From the NCBI GenBank assembly GCA_022561635.1, contig JADFQV010000004.1, forward strand, positions 1 through 59,650: a stretch of 59,650 nucleotides of DNA, given 5' to 3'. The position numbers and the translations under genes were made by a program. The DNA comes from Chloroflexota bacterium (GTDB taxonomy: Bacteria; Chloroflexota; Dehalococcoidia; SM23-28-2; RBG-16-64-32). Positions 23,914 through 35,046 of this stretch are shown in pieces; within the stretch, counting starts at the first letter, position 1, and the number at the start of each line of letters is the position of its first letter. The notes below the pieces were generated by a model that was not told the DNA's origin, ran no database searches, and saw only the letters and a list, made by a program, of their open reading frames with translations.

Positions 23914-26484
23914 TCAGGCCTCCCGCGCGAACTGCGCCTGCTCCGCGAGCGCGTCACGTTCGGCCGGAGCCGACGGTGGGCCGCGCCTGATCGGCGGCGT
24001 GTAGCCGCGCATGCGAAGCGTGTTCATCGTCACGGAGAAGCTGCTCGTGGCCATGAGGAGCGCGGCCAGCTCGGGGCTCACGATCTGCGTCACCCACGGG
24101 TAGAGGATGCCGGCCGCCAGCGGCAGCATCGCCGCGTTGTATCCGAACGCCCAACCGAGGTTCTGGCGCACCAGGCGCATCGTCTGCCGCGAGATCTGGA
24201 TCGCGGCTATCACATCGAGGATATCGTCGCGAATCAGGATCACGTTGCCGGTCTCGCGAGCGACGTCCGTGCCACTGCCCAGCGCGATGCCGACGTCGGC
24301 CTGCGCCAACGCCGGCGCGTCGTTGACGCCGTCGCCGACCATCGCCACGACCTGTCCGGACTCCTGCAGCTTCTTGACCTCGGCCGCCTTCTCGCCCGGC
24401 AGCACCTCGGCGAGGACGCGGTCGATCCCGAGGGCGCGGCCGATGGCGTCAGCGGTGCGCCTGTTGTCGCCCGTGATCATGGCGACCTCCATGCCGAGGG
24501 CCTTCAGCTCGCGCACCGCGCGCTCGGACGTCTCCTTCAGAGTGTCCGCGACGGCGACGATTCCAACAGCCGCGCCATCTCGGGCGACGAACATCACGGT
24601 CTTGCCTTCGATCTCCAGGCGCTCGACCTCGTCCAGCAAGGCATCGATGTCCACGCCGCGGTCGGCCATCAAGCGCCGGTTGCCGAGGAGGACCCGCGCG
24701 CCGTCCACGGTCGCCTCGACGCCGTGGCCCGGGATCGAGTCGAATCCCTCGGGCTGCGGCACGGAGAGACCGCGCTCGCGGGCGCCCTGGACGATCGCAT
24801 CACCGAGCGGATGCTCGGAGTCGCGTTCGACGGAGGCGGCGAGGGCGAGCACTTCGTCCGAGGTGACATCGGTGACCGACGGCTCGCCTTTCGTTAGCGT
24901 GCCGGTCTTGTCGAGAATGACGGTGCGGACGCGGGAGGTGGCCTCGACGGCGTCTGCGCCCTTGAACAGGATGCCGAACTCAGCGCCCTTGCCGGTGCCG
25001 GCCATCATCGCCGCCGGCGTTGCCAGGCCGACGGCGCAGGGGCAGGAGATGATAAGAACGGTGACGGAGACCAGGAGCGCGAAGCCGAACACCTCCAGTT
25101 CGCCCAGGTCGTACGGCGTCAGGACGAGGCGCGTGGCTTCGGAGAAAAAGAGGTCATAGCCGGCGAAGAACCAGAAGAGGAACACGACCAGCGCCAGCGC
25201 GTGCACGGCGAGGATGAAGTTGCCGGCGACGCGGTCAGCCAGCGCCTGGATCGGCGCCTTCGTCGTCTGCGCTTCCTCCACGAGCCGGATGATCTGAGCG
25301 ATCGCGGTGTCGGCACCGACGCGGCCGGCCTCGAAGCGGAAGGCCCCCGTCTTGTTGATCGCGCCGGCGATCACGTTGTCGCCCTCGCGCTTCTCGACGG
25401 GTATGCTCTCGCCGGTGATAACGGACTCGTCCACCGCCGAGTAGCCTGAGACGACGACTCCGTCGACCGGGATCGCGTCGCCCGGCCGCACGGCGACTAT
25501 GTCGCCGACCTCGACCTCGTCTGCCGGAATCTCGATCTCCTTGCCGCCACGAACGACGGTGGCCCGGCGCGGACGCAGCTTCATCAGCTTGCGGATCGCC
25601 TCGGACGTACGGCCGCGGGTGAGCGCCTCAAGATAACGGCCGAGCACGATGAAGGCGATGAGGAGCGCGGCGGCCTCGAAGTAGATGGCGTTTTCGCCGC
25701 CGAAGCCGGCGTCAGGAAAGAACGTGTTGATGACGGCGATCCCGTAGGCAGCGCCGATGCCAGTGGCGTACAACAGGTTCATGTCGGTGACGCCCCGGCG
25801 CAGGCCGTTCCACGAGTGCACGAAGAACTGACGGCCCGGACCTAACACCAGCGGCGTCGTCAGCGCGAAGAGAAGATACTTATTGCTGAGCCAGTCCGGC
25901 ATGAAGCTGTCCAGGGGCGCGAACTTCGATAACGTGAAGAGCATGACGAGCAGCCCAAGCGGCCAGGCGATGAGCATGGCCCGCGTCTGGCGCTTGAGCT
26001 CCTCCTGCCGCAGCTTTCGCTCGCGGTCGATGCCTTCTTCGCCTTCGCCGCGGTCTTCCACCTCGTAGCCGAGGGCACGGATCGTCTTCTTTATCTCGGC
26101 GGCGGAGACGGCGGAGTCGAGGAAGTCGACTGTCACCGTGTCTGTCGCGAAGTTGAACGCAACGTCTCGAATGCCGGGGAGGCCGCGCACGGCGGGTCCT
26201 ATGACGTGCTCGCAGTGGCCCGCTGTCATGCCGAGCACGAGCAGGCTGATCTTCGCGCCCGGCACGTCGTAGCCGATCTCCTCGACGCGCTCGACCATCG
26301 CCGGCACGTCGCAGGCGGACGGGTCGTAGACGATGCCCGCTTTGCCGGCGCTGAGGTTAACGGTCGCTGCGTCGACGCCGGGCAGGTCGTTGAGCGTCTT
26401 TTCGACTTTGCGCACGCAGGCGGCGCAGGTCATCCCCGCAATGGGGATCGAGATTTCCTTGCGATCAGTGGTCGCTTTAGCCAT
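23914..26484 (-). CDS. copA: Copper-exporting P1B-type ATPase
   Basis: This 856-residue ATPase exports Cu(I). The first HMA domain has intact GMTCAACV. The second has [10 protein letters not shown], lacking the first cysteine. The membrane CPC motif is in [26 protein letters not shown] marks the phosphorylated aspartate, SEHPLGDAI the nucleotide-binding HP motif, and [16 protein letters not shown] the hinge. Eight membrane helices fit the class. It sits between a methyltransferase and an M28 peptidase, behind csoR, whose operator lies at the operon head. Copper induction is therefore expected. Confidence 0.95.
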   Translation of the reverse strand: MAKATTDRKEISIPIAGMTCAACVRKVEKTLNDLPGVDAATVNLSAGKAGIVYDPSACDVPAMVERVEEIGYDVPGAKISLLVLGMTAGHCEHVIGPAVRGLPGIRDVAFNFATDTVTVDFLDSAVSAAEIKKTIRALGYEVEDRGEGEEGIDRERKLRQEELKRQTRAMLIAWPLGLLVMLFTLSKFAPLDSFMPDWLSNKYLLFALTTPLVLGPGRQFFVHSWNGLRRGVTDMNLLYATGIGAAYGIAVINTFFPDAGFGGENAIYFEAAALLIAFIVLGRYLEALTRGRTSEAIRKLMKLRPRRATVVRGGKEIEIPADEVEVGDIVAVRPGDAIPVDGVVVSGYSAVDESVITGESIPVEKREGDNVIAGAINKTGAFRFEAGRVGADTAIAQIIRLVEEAQTTKAPIQALADRVAGNFILAVHALALVVFLFWFFAGYDLFFSEATRLVLTPYDLGELEVFGFALLVSVTVLIISCPCAVGLATPAAMMAGTGKGAEFGILFKGADAVEATSRVRTVILDKTGTLTKGEPSVTDVTSDEVLALAASVERDSEHPLGDAIVQGARERGLSVPQPEGFDSIPGHGVEATVDGARVLLGNRRLMADRGVDIDALLDEVERLEIEGKTVMFVARDGAAVGIVAVADTLKETSERAVRELKALGMEVAMITGDNRRTADAIGRALGIDRVLAEVLPGEKAAEVKKLQESGQVVAMVGDGVNDAPALAQADVGIALGSGTDVARETGNVILIRDDILDVIAAIQISRQTMRLVRQNLGWAFGYNAAMLPLAAGILYPWVTQIVSPELAALLMATSSFSVTMNTLRMRGYTPPIRRGPPSAPAERDALAEQAQFAREA

Positions 26485-26490
26485 CGCTGT

Positions 26491-27135
26491 CTATCCTTCC
26501 GCGCGGATGAAGATCGCCAGGGGGCTCTTCACGTCCAGCAGCTCGACGCGCTCGAAGCCAGCTTCGCTGATGATCGAGCGCAGCTGTTCGGCGTAGTCGT
26601 CCGGCAGGCGGTGGCCGATCAGGTGCGAGAGGAAACCGACGAAGCCTCGGCTGGGCTTGAGGTCGACGACAACGAGCCTGCCGCCGGGCTTCAGCACGCG
26701 TTTCACCTCTGCCAGACCGCGCAGCTTAAGGTCGTCCGGTAAGTGGTGGATCATGAAGCTGCTGAGGGCGGCGTCGAATTCACCGTCGGCGAACGGCAGG
26801 TCCTCTATAGGCGCAACCCGGAAGTCGACGTCGCGGCCCTTCTTCGCCGCCTTGCGCCGGGCGATCTTGATCATGTCTGGGGAGGCGTCGATGCCGGCAG
26901 AGCGGCCTTCCTCGCCGACGCGTCGCGCAGCCCGCAGCGTCAGGTCCCCCGTGCCGCAGCCAACGTCGAGCACTGCCTCGCCGGCCTTCAGGCGCGCGGC
27001 TCTCACCGCCGACTTGCGAGCGCCCGGCATCGAGCCAAGCGTCACGGCCCAGGTGCAAGCGTCGTACAAGTGTGCCCACCAGGTGATCGTCGCGCCAGCG
27101 GTCTCCGGAACACGGTCGTGAGTATGAGTCGTCAT
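26491..27135 (-). CDS. Class I SAM-dependent methyltransferase (UbiE-like)
   Basis: This 214-residue methyltransferase has motif I VLDVGCGTGDLTL near residue 55, an acidic end of beta-2 (GIDASPDM), and the PFADGEFDAALSSFMIHHLPD and RVLKPGGRLVVVD blocks of UbiE-type small-molecule methyltransferases. The substrate is unknown. It lies between csoR and copA with gaps of a few bases, so copper probably induces it. Metal or metalloid detoxification, or quinone methylation, are guesses only. Confidence 0.82.
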   Translation of the reverse strand: MTTHTHDRVPETAGATITWWAHLYDACTWAVTLGSMPGARKSAVRAARLKAGEAVLDVGCGTGDLTLRAARRVGEEGRSAGIDASPDMIKIARRKAAKKGRDVDFRVAPIEDLPFADGEFDAALSSFMIHHLPDDLKLRGLAEVKRVLKPGGRLVVVDLKPSRGFVGFLSHLIGHRLPDDYAEQLRSIISEAGFERVELLDVKSPLAIFIRAEG

Positions 27136-27144
27136 GCTGCCCCC

Positions 27145-27411
27145 TTAGCGGTTCGCCAGCTCGTAGAGGTCGAGCAGCTCGTCGATTACCTGGTCGTCGC
27201 GGCCATCCTTGATGCCCTCGACGACGCAGTTGTGGAGGTGGCCGTCGAGCATCAACTGCTCCATCTTTTCGATGGCGCGGCGAACGGCGAACGTCTGCTT
27301 GAGGACGTCGACGCAATACTTGTCTTCCTCTATCATGCGCCGCACGCCCTGCAGGTGTCCTTCAATGAAGGCCAACCGCTTGAGCACGTCCTGCTGCTTC
27401 TCTGGCTGCAT
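27145..27411 (-). CDS. csoR: CsoR copper-sensing repressor
   Basis: This 88-residue all-helical DUF156 protein has the Cu(I) ligands in the exact CsoR spacing: Cys33, His58 and Cys62 (C-x24-H-x3-C). It represses copper genes, and copper binding releases DNA. The ATG at 27411 starts the conserved part and heads the methyltransferase-copA-M28-YHS operon. A G/C-run inverted repeat typical of CsoR operators lies directly upstream. CstR relatives have only two cysteines and no His ligand, so this copy is the copper type. Confidence 0.93.
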   Translation of the reverse strand: MQPEKQQDVLKRLAFIEGHLQGVRRMIEEDKYCVDVLKQTFAVRRAIEKMEQLMLDGHLHNCVVEGIKDGRDDQVIDELLDLYELANR

Positions 27412-27432
27412 GTGATCTCTCCTATCACCCAT

Positions 27433-27449
27433 ACCCCCCCGGTGGGGGT
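27433..27449. promoter_or_regulatory. CsoR operator in front of csoR
   Basis: ACCCCC-CCGGT-GGGGGT is an inverted repeat with 6-base arms, 22 bases upstream of the csoR start. Its CCCCGGTGGGG core is shared with the palindrome at 4823-4839. It probably gives copper-dependent autoregulation. The rest of the 27412-27586 gap holds no gene. Confidence 0.65.
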
Positions 27450-27586
27450 CTGCACAGCTACCATAGCACCGTCCCGCGTCCGGTGGGAAGTGACGACGCT
27501 CACAAATGCTGGCGAGACTTTGCGGGTCTGGCACAATGGGGCGCTCTCTGACGCCGGTGGACGGAGCCGCGCGCCGAAGCGCCGGC

Positions 27587-28672
27587 CTAAGGCGCGACGA
27601 CGCCCAGCGCTTCGTTGGCGGCGGTCACCGATAGACCCGGAGTGGGGCCGCCGGTAGGCACGTAGATGCGGTCGCCGACGACGGCCGCGCCCATGCCGTG
27701 ACGAGCCGTCGGCAGGGGCGGCATCACCAGCCAGACGCCGGACGCCGCGTCGTACGCTTCGTTTGCATCGAACGTGCCTTCGAGGCCCTCGCCGCCCATC
27801 ACGTAGACGGTGCCGTCGAGCGCGGCGACGGCGAGGCCGCTGCGCGCCGTCGGCAGCGGGGCCAGAGCAGTCCACGCGTCGGTCAGCGGGTCGTATGCCT
27901 CGTTCGCATCCAGGTTCAGTCCGATGTCGACCTCGATCCGCCCGCCGATGACGTAGATGACGCCGTCGACGACTGCGGCACCGAGATGATCCCGGATCGT
28001 TGGCAAAGGCGCGGCCGCGGACCACTCTCCCGTTGCCAGATCCCAAACGTCGACTTCGGCGATGTTTAAGGGGGCATCGACAGGGCCGAAGGTGGCGCCG
28101 CCGATCAGGTAGATCCTGCCGTCAACCTCGGCCACGGCGTGCCCGGCGCGGATGCGCGGCATCTCCGCCACGTCTGCCCACTGATCGGTGGCGGGGTCGT
28201 ACTCGTAGACCGTGCTCGTCGGTGAGCGGAAGGAGACGAGGTAGCCCCCGAAGACGTAGAGCTTGCCGCCGTAGCCGATCGCCGCGGCGTGGTGCCGTGG
28301 CTCCGGCAGTGGCGCCGCCTCTGACCACGAGTCCGTCGCCGGATCGTACACCTCGACCATCGTCCTGGTCGCGCCGCTGGTGTCGAAGCCGCCGATTACG
28401 TATATGCGGCCGTCCAGCTCGCCGACGGCGACTTCGGATCGCGGAGAGGGCATGGGCGCCAGAGAGGTCCAAGCGAGGGAGCCGGGCTCTGCGTCAGTCG
28501 CGCCGAGCGAGGTCGTTGCGCCGGGCGATGAGTCACCGGGCGGTGTGGCGCTGCCTGCGTCGTCGTCGCCGGAGCAGCCGCTGATGGCGACGGCGATCAG
28601 GATCAGGGCCGGCAGCAGCGCCCTCGATACCACCAGACCTGACGATTTGAAGGCGGCGGGGAGACGAGGCAC
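27587..28672 (-). CDS. Kelch-repeat lipoprotein
   Basis: This 361-residue protein has a signal peptide with lipobox (AISGC near residue 33), a Ser/Thr/Pro-rich linker, and six Kelch blades. The blades are marked by repeated GlyGly turns (IYVIGG, LYVFGG, IYLIGG, IYVIGG, VYVMGG, then a degenerate VPTGG) and W-x6-P-x2 partners. It should form a beta-propeller at the outer face of the membrane for binding rather than catalysis. Its ligand is unknown. It is divergent from the YceI-like gene. Confidence 0.8.
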   Translation of the reverse strand: MPRLPAAFKSSGLVVSRALLPALILIAVAISGCSGDDDAGSATPPGDSSPGATTSLGATDAEPGSLAWTSLAPMPSPRSEVAVGELDGRIYVIGGFDTSGATRTMVEVYDPATDSWSEAAPLPEPRHHAAAIGYGGKLYVFGGYLVSFRSPTSTVYEYDPATDQWADVAEMPRIRAGHAVAEVDGRIYLIGGATFGPVDAPLNIAEVDVWDLATGEWSAAAPLPTIRDHLGAAVVDGVIYVIGGRIEVDIGLNLDANEAYDPLTDAWTALAPLPTARSGLAVAALDGTVYVMGGEGLEGTFDANEAYDAASGVWLVMPPLPTARHGMGAAVVGDRIYVPTGGPTPGLSVTAANEALGVVAP

Positions 28673-28710
28673 CTCCGCATTGTACGGCCCTCGGGGCGCC
28701 GACGTACCCT

Positions 28711-28748
28711 TAGTGAGAGCTTCCTACTCTCATTAGTGTCGACTCTAA
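28711..28748. promoter_or_regulatory. Two inverted repeats in the Kelch/YceI divergent region
   Basis: The first is TAGTGAGAG (28711-28719) with CTCTCATTA (28727-28735), arms of nine with one mismatch. The second is TTAGTGTCGACTCTAA (28733-28748), a 16-base palindrome broken only at one position pair. They overlap by three bases and end just before the YceI ribosome site. A regulator binding here could control both divergent genes. Confidence 0.35.
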
Positions 28749-28763
28749 GTGTTGGAGGTCAGA

Positions 28764-29531
28764 TTGCCTAAGCGAGCGAGACGCCGAAGATATACAAAGA
28801 GCACCGGCCCGACTGCATCAAGACTACTCATCTCGATCGCCGGCATCGCCGTGGTCGCCATTCTCGTGCTCGCCGCCGGATGGTGGTTCTTCGTCCGCAG
28901 CGACGCCAAGCTGGCCACCGGGCCGCCGGCTATTCCAGAGGATCTAATCGACGCCAGCGATGCGCCCGGCGCCGACGGCGACGGCACGGACTTACTCACT
29001 TTCCGCATCATCGCCGACCGCTCCGAGGCAGCGTACTTCGTCGGCGAGCAGCTCGCATCGCTGAGCATACCCTCGACCGCCTCGGGCACGACTGGCGATG
29101 TCGGGGGTGAGTTCCACCTGACACCGGACGGCACAGCGCTGGCAGCGGATACGACGTCGCAGTTCACGATCGGCCTGACGTCGCTCCGGAGCGATGAGTC
29201 AATCCGCGACAACCGGGTGCAAGGCGCGCTGGAGACGGGTCTCTTCCCGACGGCGACGTTCACGTTCACGAGCTTCACGGGATACGACCCGTTGATTCCC
29301 GAGGGTGAGCAGCAGGACATCCGGCTCACCGGCACGCTCGACCTGCACGGAGTCCAACGTGAGGTGACCTGGAAGGTGGAGCTGCTGCGTCAGGCGAACG
29401 TGATCACGGCGCTGGCCACTGTCACGATCGCCTTCGCTGACTACGGCATCACGCCGCCAAGCGTCGGCGGCTTCACCCTGGTCGGGAACGACGCAACGCT
29501 GCAGGTGCAACTGGTGGCGGAGACGATCTAG
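28764..29531 (+). CDS. YceI-family protein, membrane-anchored
   Basis: This protein of about 255 residues has a basic N-terminus, one membrane helix (about residues 23-43) and a YceI-type beta-barrel domain. The barrel has FRIIADRSEAAYFVGEQL, FTIGLTSLRSDESIRDNRVQGALETGLFPTATFTF, and a late LTGTLDLHGVQREVTW. YceI folds bind isoprenoid or fatty-acid-like lipids in the periplasm. The start chosen is the TTG at 28764, five bases after GGAGG; a GTG 15 bases upstream precedes that site. It is divergent from the Kelch gene. Confidence 0.82.
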   Translation: MPKRARRRRYTKSTGPTASRLLISIAGIAVVAILVLAAGWWFFVRSDAKLATGPPAIPEDLIDASDAPGADGDGTDLLTFRIIADRSEAAYFVGEQLASLSIPSTASGTTGDVGGEFHLTPDGTALAADTTSQFTIGLTSLRSDESIRDNRVQGALETGLFPTATFTFTSFTGYDPLIPEGEQQDIRLTGTLDLHGVQREVTWKVELLRQANVITALATVTIAFADYGITPPSVGGFTLVGNDATLQVQLVAETI

Positions 29532-29564
29532 CACTGCCTCCGGCGGCCAGGGACGGGGCGTTCG

Positions 29565-30605
29565 CTACTTTGAGGGATCCAGCAGGACCTTCACGCAGTT
29601 GTCCTCGCGCTTGGTGAAGATGTCGTATCCGTGCGCCGCATCTGACATCGGCAGCCGATGGGTGATGATCTGCGAGGGGTCGGCCTTGCCTTCCTGGATC
29701 ATCCCCATCAGATCGCCCATGTAGCGCTTGACCGGGCACATGCCGATCTTGAACGTGATGTCGCGCATGAACGAGAAGAACATCGGGAACGGGAACTCGG
29801 GCTCTGTGTACATGCCAACGGCGCTGATCGTGCCCGCCGGCCGCACGTAGTTCCAGCAGTCCTTGAGCGAAGCCTCGAGACCGACCGCCTCGAGGACGAC
29901 GTCAGCGCCGCGACCGTCTGTGGCGTCGCGGATGATCGCCTTGGCGTCCTCCTTGGACATGTTGATCGGCGTGGCGCCGATCTTCTTCGCCATCGCCAGG
30001 CGCTCCGGCATCCGGTCGATGGCGAACACCTGCTTGGGCTCAAACGTCAGCGCTCCCATCTGCGCGAAGAGACCGACCGGCCCCGACCCGACGACAGCCA
30101 CCGTGTCGCCCGGCTTGATGTCGCCGCGGTCGGCGGCGAAGTAGCCGGTGGAGAAGATGTCGCCGACGAAGATCGCTTTCTCATCGCTAAGCCCGTCCGG
30201 CACTTTCTCCAGCGTGTAGTGACCGTTGGGCACGCGCAGGAACTCTGCCTGGGCGCCGGCCAGCTGCATGAAGCCAAACGTCTGCTGCTGCGTGCAGACG
30301 CTGGGCCAGCCGCTCTTGCAGTAGTAGCAGTCGCCGCAGGAGGAGACGAACGAGCCGACGACGCGGTCGCCCGGATTGAAGTTGCTGATGCCCGCGCCCG
30401 TCTCGACGACTTCGCCGATGTACTCGTGGCCGATGGTCCAGCCGGTCCCGGGCAGCGGCATGCGGCCGTCATAGACGTGCATGTCGGAGCCGCAGATGGC
30501 CGCAGACGTGACCTTGATGATGACGTCGTTGGCGTCCTGGATCGCTGGATCGTCCACGTTCTCGACCTTGATGTCGAAGGGTCCATGGAATGTCACGGCG
30601 CGCAT
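29565..30605 (-). CDS. Zinc-dependent alcohol dehydrogenase (MDR family)
   Basis: This 346-residue medium-chain dehydrogenase has the catalytic zinc ligands Cys38 and His60-Glu61, the structural zinc set Cys90/93/96/104, and the NAD(P) loop GSGPVGLF near 172-179. It oxidises an alcohol or reduces an aldehyde with NAD(P). The substrate is not shown; formaldehyde/glutathione-type and threonine-type enzymes are nearest in general motif terms. It begins at an ATG after GGAGG and is alone on the strand. Confidence 0.88.
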   Translation of the reverse strand: MRAVTFHGPFDIKVENVDDPAIQDANDVIIKVTSAAICGSDMHVYDGRMPLPGTGWTIGHEYIGEVVETGAGISNFNPGDRVVGSFVSSCGDCYYCKSGWPSVCTQQQTFGFMQLAGAQAEFLRVPNGHYTLEKVPDGLSDEKAIFVGDIFSTGYFAADRGDIKPGDTVAVVGSGPVGLFAQMGALTFEPKQVFAIDRMPERLAMAKKIGATPINMSKEDAKAIIRDATDGRGADVVLEAVGLEASLKDCWNYVRPAGTISAVGMYTEPEFPFPMFFSFMRDITFKIGMCPVKRYMGDLMGMIQEGKADPSQIITHRLPMSDAAHGYDIFTKREDNCVKVLLDPSK

Positions 30606-30679
30606 GAGGCGTTCCTCCTAGTATTCGTTTCGAGCGTGTTGAGGATACGCGCAGACGGTAACGCCGACAAGACGGGCGA

Positions 30680-31389
30680 CTACTCGGGGTCTTCCGGAAT
30701 CAGGAGGGCGAACTCCGCTGGCAGCATGATCCCGCGCGAGAGTTCGCCTGTCTCCGGCCAGTACGCACGAACCACGATCGTGCCGTCCTTGAGTTGGAAC
30801 TCGACCTGGTACTGGTCGAGTTCCGCGTGCTCGCGGTCCGCGTGATCGGCCGCGGAGTCCAGCACCATGCCAACGATCGACGTTATTTCGTCAGCATCGC
30901 GAACATCGGTCGATCGGCTGCCGCCCGACGTCGACCGCACGCGGAAGAGCGTCACCTTGCCACGAATGTCGAGGATGTCGGCGCCCGTCTCGGCGTTCGG
31001 GTTCGTGCTGGCCTCGTAGACCGTGAAGCCGTCACCGGTAGGGCTTTCCGCCGTCACCCGGAACGATGGTGCGTAGTCCTGCAGCGAGTAGATGGGCGTG
31101 CCCGGATCGAGAAAGGCGGCGTCACCGTCCTTACTTTGTAGCGGAGCCCGGCGCTCCCGGACAGTCGACAGCTCACCTCGGCGATCTGCTTGCCTGGGAC
31201 GGGCGGCTCAACCCAGTCGATGTCGCCGGACGATCCCGGCTCGCCCGCCGGGCAGTCGCGCGGCTCCGCCGACGCCGTCGCGGTTTCGGCATCAGGCACC
31301 GCCGTCGGGGACAGGCCGTCGCCGCCAGTGCAGCTCACGAGCGCCGCCGCCGCAAGAGCGACAAACGGTGGGAGCAGGCGCGTCATCAT
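30680..31389 (-). pseudogene. Lipoprotein gene broken by a single frameshift
   Basis: An ATG at 31389 starts a signal peptide with lipobox (ALVSC) and an Ala/Thr linker, and the frame ends at 31054. Near 31131 the downstream frame takes over in register. Reading across gives a natural join from GSAGLRYK to KDGDAAFLDPGTPIYSLQDY and on to the second frame's end at 30680. One missing base at GTAAGG (near 31131-31135) explains it. The rejoined product would be about 237 residues with no recognised family. It could be a real mutation, or an assembly error. The two frames overlap by four bases, which would also look like two adjacent genes. Confidence 0.7.
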
Positions 31390-31447
31390 TCTCACCCACT
31401 ACGGGGACGGATGCCGCACCAGATTGGTTCCCGCTGCTGGAGTGAGG

Positions 31448-31762
31448 TCAGCCGATGCGCTCGACGAAGACCTTCATCACGCCGCCGCAGATCTTGTCTT
31501 CGCCGTCGATCGGGTTGGTGAGATCGACGTCGACGAGGCGCGGGCGACCGTCCTTGTGCGTCTCCATCGCCTCGTAGATCACCTCCGCCTCGCCACAGCC
31601 GCCACCGATCGTGCCGCAGAACGTGCCGTCGGCGCGCACCAGCAGCCGCGCCCCCGGCCGGCGCGGCGTCGAGCCTCGCGTCTCGGCCACGGTAGCCACG
31701 ACGACAGCCTCACCGGCGCCGAGGGAACGTTGGATCTCGCGGAACACTTCGTCCATACCCAT
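31448..31762 (-). CDS. Stand-alone XdhC/CoxI N-terminal domain
   Basis: This 104-residue protein is only the first domain of the XdhC/CoxI family, with GSTPRRPGARLLVRADG and the conserved CGTIGGGCGEAEV motif. Full XdhC proteins bind and sulfurate molybdenum cofactor for xanthine dehydrogenase or CO-dehydrogenase-type enzymes. Here the Rossmann second domain is absent. A full-length XdhC relative is at 35043-35861. There is no molybdenum hydroxylase in the window. The second in-frame ATG (31756) is also possible as the start and would fit a leaderless transcript. Confidence 0.75.
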   Translation of the reverse strand: MGMDEVFREIQRSLGAGEAVVVATVAETRGSTPRRPGARLLVRADGTFCGTIGGGCGEAEVIYEAMETHKDGRPRLVDVDLTNPIDGEDKICGGVMKVFVERIG

Positions 31763-31770
31763 ATATTATG
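31761..31770. promoter_or_regulatory. Divergent AT-rich -10 region
   Basis: ATATATTATG gives CATAAT on the minus strand (31765-31770), eight bases before the ATG at 31756, and TATATT or TATTAT on the plus strand toward the FMN-binding gene at 31798. It is a compact shared promoter with a possibly leaderless minus transcript. Confidence 0.4.
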
Positions 31771-31797
31771 CAGCGAGAAGACGAAGGGAGTGAAACT

Positions 31798-32313
31798 ATG
31801 ACCCAGCAGGAGACACCGAGCCCGCCGCCGACGAACGTCGTAGGCGACTTCAACGAGATCGCCGAGGAGTTCACGAAGCGAGTCAGCCGCATCGTCTGGT
31901 GCACGGTAGCCACTGTGGACACGAAGGACCGCCCGCGTACGCGCCTTCTGCACCCGATCTGGGAGACGGACGGCGGGCTCGTCGGCCACATCGCCACCGG
32001 CCGCCACTCGCTCAAGGAGAAGCACATCGCGCGCAACGCCAACGTCTCGCTGACGTACTGGGACCAGGGGCAGGAGCAGGTCTACGTCGACGGGACGGCG
32101 AGTTGGGCCGACGACGCAGCTGAGAAGCGCCGCATCTGGGACCTCTTCAAGGACACGCCCCCACCCTACGGCTACGATCCAGCGATGATCTGGCCAGACG
32201 GCGTCGAGAGCGCGGAGTTCGGCGTCCTCACGCTGACGCCCCGCCGCGTCGAGCTATACGGCCTCGCGGACCTGATGGCGGGAAGACCGCCGACGGTCTG
32301 GCGCGCGGGCTAG
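31798..32313 (+). CDS. PPOX-class FMN/F420-binding oxidoreductase
   Basis: This 171-residue split-barrel protein is of the pyridoxamine-phosphate-oxidase-like class. It has a short Pro-rich start, then VSRIVWCTVATVDTKDRPRTRLLHPIWE and an RHSLKEKHIARNANVSLTYWD segment typical of flavin or F420 pocket strands. The family uses FMN or F420 for redox or binds haem. The ligand cannot be decided here. The ATG follows GGGAG, and the gene faces away from the small XdhC gene. Confidence 0.8.
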   Translation: MTQQETPSPPPTNVVGDFNEIAEEFTKRVSRIVWCTVATVDTKDRPRTRLLHPIWETDGGLVGHIATGRHSLKEKHIARNANVSLTYWDQGQEQVYVDGTASWADDAAEKRRIWDLFKDTPPPYGYDPAMIWPDGVESAEFGVLTLTPRRVELYGLADLMAGRPPTVWRAG

Positions 32314-32329
32314 GCGTCTCCTGCTCAGA

Positions 32330-34546
<2,217 letters not shown>

Positions 34547-34577
34547 CTAGTCGTGAGTGCACCCGGAGGCTCATGCT

Positions 34578-34618
34578 CGGCCTGTTGGCCCGGATGACTT
34601 AGGCAGACCCAACGGCCG
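34578..34618 (-). other. Hairpin in the katG leader
   Basis: On the minus strand CGGCCGTTGG pairs with CCAACAGGCCG (one bulge) around a 20-base loop, about 50 bases before the katG start and after the predicted TACAAT -10. It might be a regulatory leader, a binding site, or neutral. No known riboswitch core was recognised in it. Confidence 0.35.
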
Positions 34619-34668
34619 GGCCGCGAAGTCTCCGTTCCGGCGTATTGTATCGCAGATCAAGGGTCTCT

Positions 34669-35046
34669 TTATCGGGCAATGCCCACGGCACCAGCGTGCG
34701 CCGCTGCGAAGGCCGCGAAGCCGATCGCCAGGCTGAGCACGACGTACAGCCCCGACCGCAGCGGATCGTCGTCGCGGACGTAATGCCAGCCCTCGTAGAT
34801 GAACGTCGAGAACGTCGTCATCGCGCCGAGAAAGCCCACCGTGAGGAACGTTCTTACGTCCGGCGAAAAGGCATCGCGCTCCTCGACCAGGCCCAACACG
34901 ACGCCGAGCAGCGCGCAGCCGAGCACGTTGACACCCAGGGTTCCCCAGGGAAACCCGATCCCCAGCTCGCCGTACAGCCGCACCGCCAGCAGATAGCGCG
35001 CGACTGCGCCCAGCGCGCCGCCCGCCGCCACCGCCAGTAGCGTCAC
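34669..35046 (-). CDS. crcB: CrcB/Fluc fluoride channel
   Basis: This 125-residue four-helix protein has the family motifs GALGAVARY, GTLGVNVLGC and GFLGAMTTFSTF. It forms a dual-topology dimer that exports fluoride ion. The gene overlaps the XdhC gene at 35043 by four bases (ATGA). No fluoride-riboswitch core is visible before the pair. Length is typical. The terminal helix ends in Gly-Ile-Ala-Arg. Confidence 0.92.
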   Translation of the reverse strand: MTLLAVAAGGALGAVARYLLAVRLYGELGIGFPWGTLGVNVLGCALLGVVLGLVEERDAFSPDVRTFLTVGFLGAMTTFSTFIYEGWHYVRDDDPLRSGLYVVLSLAIGFAAFAAAHAGAVGIAR

